From: ZC4RG29 sp032907565
GTDB lineage: Bacteria > Bacteroidota > Bacteroidia > Cytophagales > Cyclobacteriaceae
Assembly (NCBI GenBank): GCA_032907565.1
Contig: JAJJPK010000022.1
Coordinates: 1 to 27,804, forward strand
Reading direction: 5' to 3'
DNA: 27,804 bases
This document shows, piece by piece, positions 24,634 through 27,804 of this stretch. Within the stretch, counting starts at the first letter, position 1. Every line of letters begins with the position of its first letter. A model generated the notes under the pieces. The model did not search any database. It was not told the DNA's origin and was given only the letters and a program-made list of their open reading frames with translations. The position numbers and the translations under genes were made by a program.

Positions 24634-24681
24634 GTGTTTACGTGTGTATGTGTTTAGGTGTTTACGTGCTTACGTTGGTTT
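24634..24681. repeat. Octamer GTGTTTAC tandem tract after the FAD oxidoreductase
   Basis: Six consecutive 8-base units, GTGTTTAC, GTGTGTAT, GTGTTTAG, GTGTTTAC, GTGCTTAC and GTTGGTTT, begin one base after the stop codon. They fill most of the 75-base gap to the convergent permease gene. Confidence 0.75.
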
Positions 24682-24707
24682 AGGCGTTGAATATGGGGAG
24701 CGATCTC

Positions 24708-27380
24708 TTACTCGCTCCTCAGCGAATCTACCGGGTTTGTTCTCGCCGAGGTGACCGAATGATATCCGACGATAAGCACCATCAATGCGAACACGATTAG
24801 TCCTGGCAGCAAAAACAACGTGGCGTCTGGTGTGAACCGGTCGGGGAAGCTGTCCAGCCACCGCGTGATTCCAAGGTAGGAGAGTGGAATGGCTACAACG
24901 AACGCGACCAATACAAGGAGTGCATAACTGCGGCTTAGGAGGAACAGAATGTTAACGAGGTTAGCACCCAGCACTTTTCTGATTCCGATCTCACGGGTTC
25001 TTCTGGACACGGTGTAAGCGGAGAGCCCGAAGAGTCCCAGACAAGCGATGGCTATCGCCAGCCCTGAGAACAATCCAAATACTCTGCCAAATCGGACTTC
25101 CGATTTGTATTGAGCATTAAAGAAATCGTCGAGGAAGAAATAGTCGAACGGGCTTTCGGGAAACTGGCTTTGCCATTGCTTCTCTGCAAGAGTCAAAACC
25201 TCTTTGATGTTCTTACGCGGGCTTTCCCCGAGATTAAGCTTGATTGAGTAATACCCCGACCAGCCTTCTGCGCCCCACATAAATACCGGTTCCGTTTCGT
25301 TACTGAGACCCCTATACCTGAAATTATCTACCACACCGATGATGCGAAAGTTTCTCCCATTCCAGTCCAGCACAGCGCCGAGGGCGTCTTCAGGGTTTAG
25401 AATATTTAACGCGGCCATGGCAGCAGAGTTGATAATACATACGGTGTCACCGGGGGCATGATTACCGAACGGGCGTCCTGCCAGCAACCTGACGTCATAG
25501 GCGCGCATAAACGCGGAGTCGACGCCCAGGATGCGCATTACGGTGGGGCGATTAGGATCGGTGCCTTTGATGAAAAACCCTGACGCCCACTCAATCTCTT
25601 TTCCCGGAACGTCACTCGAAGTGGCCATGGTTTTCACCAGGTGATGACTTTGAAGGCTCGACCTGAAGGCGTCAAGTCTTGCCCCGTAAGTGCTATCGCG
25701 AATGGCAGGTCCCTTCAGCACGAGCGTCTGATCGATATTCATGCCCAGGTCGTGGTTGGTCATGAACGAGACCTGGCGTTGAATGCCGAATGTGAACGCG
25801 ATGAGAATAATGGAGACTGCCATCTGAAAAATCACCATGCCCGTACGAAGCGATGGTCTGCCGGGTTGCACGCGCGTCGCGGCTCGATTAATGGCCGAAA
25901 GGGGGCTAGCTGAAGAGAGCAAAAAAGCAGGATAGGCTCCTGACAACAGCGTCCCCGTCACGATCAGTCCGGTAGCGATGAGAACAAAATCGGCATCAAT
26001 GGTTAGCGGAAGATTAAATCCTAAAAACCGGCTGAATGTAGGTTGAAGCGCCCAGGCAGCTGCCATTCCCAGCACGACGGCGATGGTGTTGAAGACCCAC
26101 GATTCGATAAGAAATTGCTGCATGATGAGCGAGCGCGGCGAGCCAAGTGTTTTACGCAGACCAACTTCCTTTGCTCGTTCCATTGCCCTTGCTGTGGACA
26201 GGTTGACGTAGTTCACCCACGAAAGGATCAGGATGAAAGCTGCGATAGTCCCGAGGAACCATACTGTTTTGATATTGCCGTTCGGCTCGTGTTCGTACCC
26301 CACGTTGGACGTGAGATGGATGTCTGTAAGCCGCTGCATGATGAGTTGCGCCTTGTAATCCCGTTCACGCATTCTTTCGCCTAAGCGCGCTTCCACCATA
26401 GCGTCGACCTTCCTTTGGAGGACGGCGGGGTCCGTACCCGGTTGCGTTTTGACGTAGGTATAAAAGTCCCACCATCCCCAGTTGTCGCGCAACTGTTCCT
26501 CACGACCGGCGATCATCGTTTCGAAGGAGAGGAGCATCTTGAACTTCATGTGGGAGTTGGCAGGAGGATCTTTCACTACGCCGGTGACCTTGAAGTTCCT
26601 GCCCCCATTATGCACCAGTGTCTTGCCCATGGGGTCTTCATTGCCAAAGTATTTTTTTGCTTCACTTTCAGTGATAACAACCTGGTTGATGTCCTTCAAC
26701 GCAGTTTTTGGATCCCCTTTTACCAGTTCAAAAGAAAACACATCGAAGAGGCCTTCGCTGGCGTAAAAGATGTCATTCTGATAGAACGTCACCGGCTCCA
26801 TGTTGGCGGGAAAGTATGAGACCACACCGCGTGCCGCTAACTTGTTCATCGTGACGTAGTGGGTGATCTCCGGTATGTCTTCGGCCATCGCGGGCCCGGT
26901 TGGTATGAACGCCACGGCGAAACGCATAGGAGGCGTTCCCGGATAGAACTGGTCGACCCGCACGCGATAAATGTCTTCTGCATTCTTGTGGAAACGGTCG
27001 TAGCTTAGTTCGAATCGCAGGTATTGAAAAAGGAATACAAATGATGCGACGCCCAGGGCAAGGCCGATGATGTTGAGCGAAGCGTAACCTCTGTTGCGCA
27101 TAAAATCGCGGATGGTGACGACGATGTGATTTTTCAGTATGTCGAAGGGCTTGAAAGAGCGGATAGCGGCGGCGCGCAATTGAAATTTTCGGAGCTGCCC
27201 AGTGTCGATTTCGTCAAATGCGCGATGCATCGCATCTTGGAAGTTAGCTCTCGACGACATTCGTTCCTCGACGTCACAGCAGACGTGATCGACGTATTCT
27301 TCAGAGAGGATGCCTTCAGGCAGGCCCAGATCGCGCAGACGCGCCCGGATTTCGTCGATCTGGTCTTTCGTAAGTGCCAT
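24708..27380 (-). CDS. FtsX/MacB-type ABC transporter permease with N-terminal prefix domain
   Basis: An 890-residue membrane protein. Residues 1 to about 75 form a soluble helical prefix with DHVCCDVEERM (His32, Cys34, Cys35), found on permeases that pair with PadR regulators. The first membrane helix (about 100-120) is followed by a large periplasmic MacB-core domain (about 135-365), then an FtsX block of three helices (about 372-490, with the coupling segment RAMERAKEVGLRKTLGSPRSLI). A second copy follows: a helix at about 512-532, a periplasmic domain to about 755, and a second FtsX block with SRRTREIGIRKVLGANLVNI. No ATPase is encoded in the window, so it must use one made elsewhere or act as a mechanotransmitter. 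It starts 3 bases after the PadR stop, making a two-gene operon. Export of a toxic compound or peptide is plausible but not shown. Confidence 0.93.
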   Translation of the reverse strand: MALTKDQIDEIRARLRDLGLPEGILSEEYVDHVCCDVEERMSSRANFQDAMHRAFDEIDTGQLRKFQLRAAAIRSFKPFDILKNHIVVTIRDFMRNRGYASLNIIGLALGVASFVFLFQYLRFELSYDRFHKNAEDIYRVRVDQFYPGTPPMRFAVAFIPTGPAMAEDIPEITHYVTMNKLAARGVVSYFPANMEPVTFYQNDIFYASEGLFDVFSFELVKGDPKTALKDINQVVITESEAKKYFGNEDPMGKTLVHNGGRNFKVTGVVKDPPANSHMKFKMLLSFETMIAGREEQLRDNWGWWDFYTYVKTQPGTDPAVLQRKVDAMVEARLGERMRERDYKAQLIMQRLTDIHLTSNVGYEHEPNGNIKTVWFLGTIAAFILILSWVNYVNLSTARAMERAKEVGLRKTLGSPRSLIMQQFLIESWVFNTIAVVLGMAAAWALQPTFSRFLGFNLPLTIDADFVLIATGLIVTGTLLSGAYPAFLLSSASPLSAINRAATRVQPGRPSLRTGMVIFQMAVSIILIAFTFGIQRQVSFMTNHDLGMNIDQTLVLKGPAIRDSTYGARLDAFRSSLQSHHLVKTMATSSDVPGKEIEWASGFFIKGTDPNRPTVMRILGVDSAFMRAYDVRLLAGRPFGNHAPGDTVCIINSAAMAALNILNPEDALGAVLDWNGRNFRIIGVVDNFRYRGLSNETEPVFMWGAEGWSGYYSIKLNLGESPRKNIKEVLTLAEKQWQSQFPESPFDYFFLDDFFNAQYKSEVRFGRVFGLFSGLAIAIACLGLFGLSAYTVSRRTREIGIRKVLGANLVNILFLLSRSYALLVLVAFVVAIPLSYLGITRWLDSFPDRFTPDATLFLLPGLIVFALMVLIVGYHSVTSARTNPVDSLRSE

Positions 27381-27383
27381 CGT

Positions 27384-27719
27384 CTAGCGGATTATTTTTG
27401 ACAGGATGAGCGCGTCCATGGTTGCGGCGAAGACGCGATACTCCTGCACCAGCGCTTCGGCTTCTTTAACTCCCTTTGGCGTGAGGGCGTAGTACTTGCG
27501 GAGCCTGTTGTCTACTTCCTTCTTGGTAGAGCTGAGCAGCCTTTCGGATTCCAGTTTGTGCAGGGCAGGGTAGAGGGCGCCGTACGTGAGCTTTATCTTT
27601 CCTTCGGAAAGCCGTTCCACCTCTCGGGTGATTTCGTATCCGTACATTTTTCCGTTTTCTAGCAGCAGCTTGAGGATGATGGTCCTGAGGGTGCCTTTTA
27701 GGAGGTCATTGGTTATCAT
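27384..27719 (-). CDS. PadR-family transcriptional regulator
   Basis: A 111-residue PadR winged-helix repressor, of the short type. From the ATG at 27719 it reads MITNDLLKGTLRTIILKLLLENGKMYGYEI, followed by the recognition region LSEGKIKLTYGALYPALHKLESERLL and the wing (STKKEVDNRLRKYYALTPKGVKEAEAL). The C-terminal helix (about 85-108) is the usual dimerisation element. The longer frame up to 27788 would add residues encoded by the AT-rich operator-like region and is rejected. The permease gene follows after 3 bases, the standard arrangement in Bacteroidota in which a PadR protein controls its own operon in response to a ligand. A perfect inverted repeat just upstream is its likely binding site. 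Confidence 0.93.
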   Translation of the reverse strand: MITNDLLKGTLRTIILKLLLENGKMYGYEITREVERLSEGKIKLTYGALYPALHKLESERLLSSTKKEVDNRLRKYYALTPKGVKEAEALVQEYRVFAATMDALILSKIIR

Positions 27720-27726
27720 GGGGCTA

Positions 27727-27751
27727 ATATATATAATTATCTTATATATAT
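27727..27751 (-). promoter_or_regulatory. AT-rich inverted repeat, likely PadR operator
   Basis: ATATATATAA (27727-27736) and TTATATATAT (27742-27751) form a perfect 10-bp inverted repeat with a 5-base spacer, 7 bases before the PadR start codon. Position and symmetry suit autoregulation by a dimeric winged-helix protein. Alternating A/T makes chance symmetry more likely than for a mixed sequence. Confidence 0.55.
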
Positions 27752-27804
27752 CAAAATGTAGGGTAGGGGAAATAAGGCAATAAGACAACCAAATTTCTTC
27801 GGTT

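Noticed and set aside
24697..24718. GGAGCGA / TCGCTCC hairpin as a terminator between convergent genes
   Set aside because: The stem includes the last codons of the permease and no T run follows on either strand.
1..27804. Search for CRISPR arrays, tRNA, rRNA, insertion sequences and phage genes
   Set aside because: No regularly spaced direct repeats, cloverleaf-like segments, transposase or phage signatures were seen by eye; short tandem tracts are too small and unspaced to be CRISPR.

Overview
The window looks like chromosomal DNA of a moderate-GC Bacteroidota, most likely of the Cytophagales type. This is inferred from a PadR plus prefix-domain FtsX permease pair, LytS/LytTR signalling, many lipoproteins and beta-barrel exports, a ThuA/PQQ-dehydrogenase fusion, and promoter-like boxes of the Bacteroidota type (TTG...TAnnTTTG). 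I see no rRNA, tRNA, CRISPR array, transposase or prophage.

Layout. 1-1134: secreted GH88/105-type unsaturated-glycuronyl hydrolase at the window edge. 1189-1839: rpe. 1994-3989: LpoB-like lipoprotein and a COG3014-type TPR lipoprotein, an envelope pair. 4149-5177: outer-membrane beta-barrel protein whose best start is a CTG codon. 5337-9086: gyrA and an exported TPR protein, closed by a strong terminator. 9279-11006: GMC oxidoreductase, facing a 1152-residue ThuA / sugar dehydrogenase / PKD / cytochrome c / CBM-like fusion (11017-14475, minus). 14709-18360: a tightly coupled three-gene operon. 18627-20622: DUF4168 protein and an Asp-box propeller lipoprotein, separated by a structured intergenic region. 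20684-22731 (minus): small membrane protein, LytTR regulator and LytS-type kinase. 22989-24632: FAD-dependent oxidoreductase. 24708-27719 (minus): PadR regulator and FtsX-type permease, with an AT-rich dyad in front.

The most notable system is 14709-18360. An N-formylglutamate-amidohydrolase-like enzyme, a DUF1704/QEGLA-motif metallopeptidase (relative of the eukaryotic tubulin carboxypeptidase MATCAP) and a glutathione-synthetase-like ATP-grasp ligase overlap by ATGA junctions. A ligase encoded with two amide/peptide hydrolases suggests reversible amino-acid or peptide tagging, or synthesis and recycling of a small peptide. The family names are supported by motifs; the joint function is inference.

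Other themes are periplasmic oxidation of sugars or polyols (GMC, ThuA fusion, FAD enzyme), several palindromic or tandem-repeat intergenic elements, and a lysine at the GyrA position where quinolone-resistance changes are commonly found.
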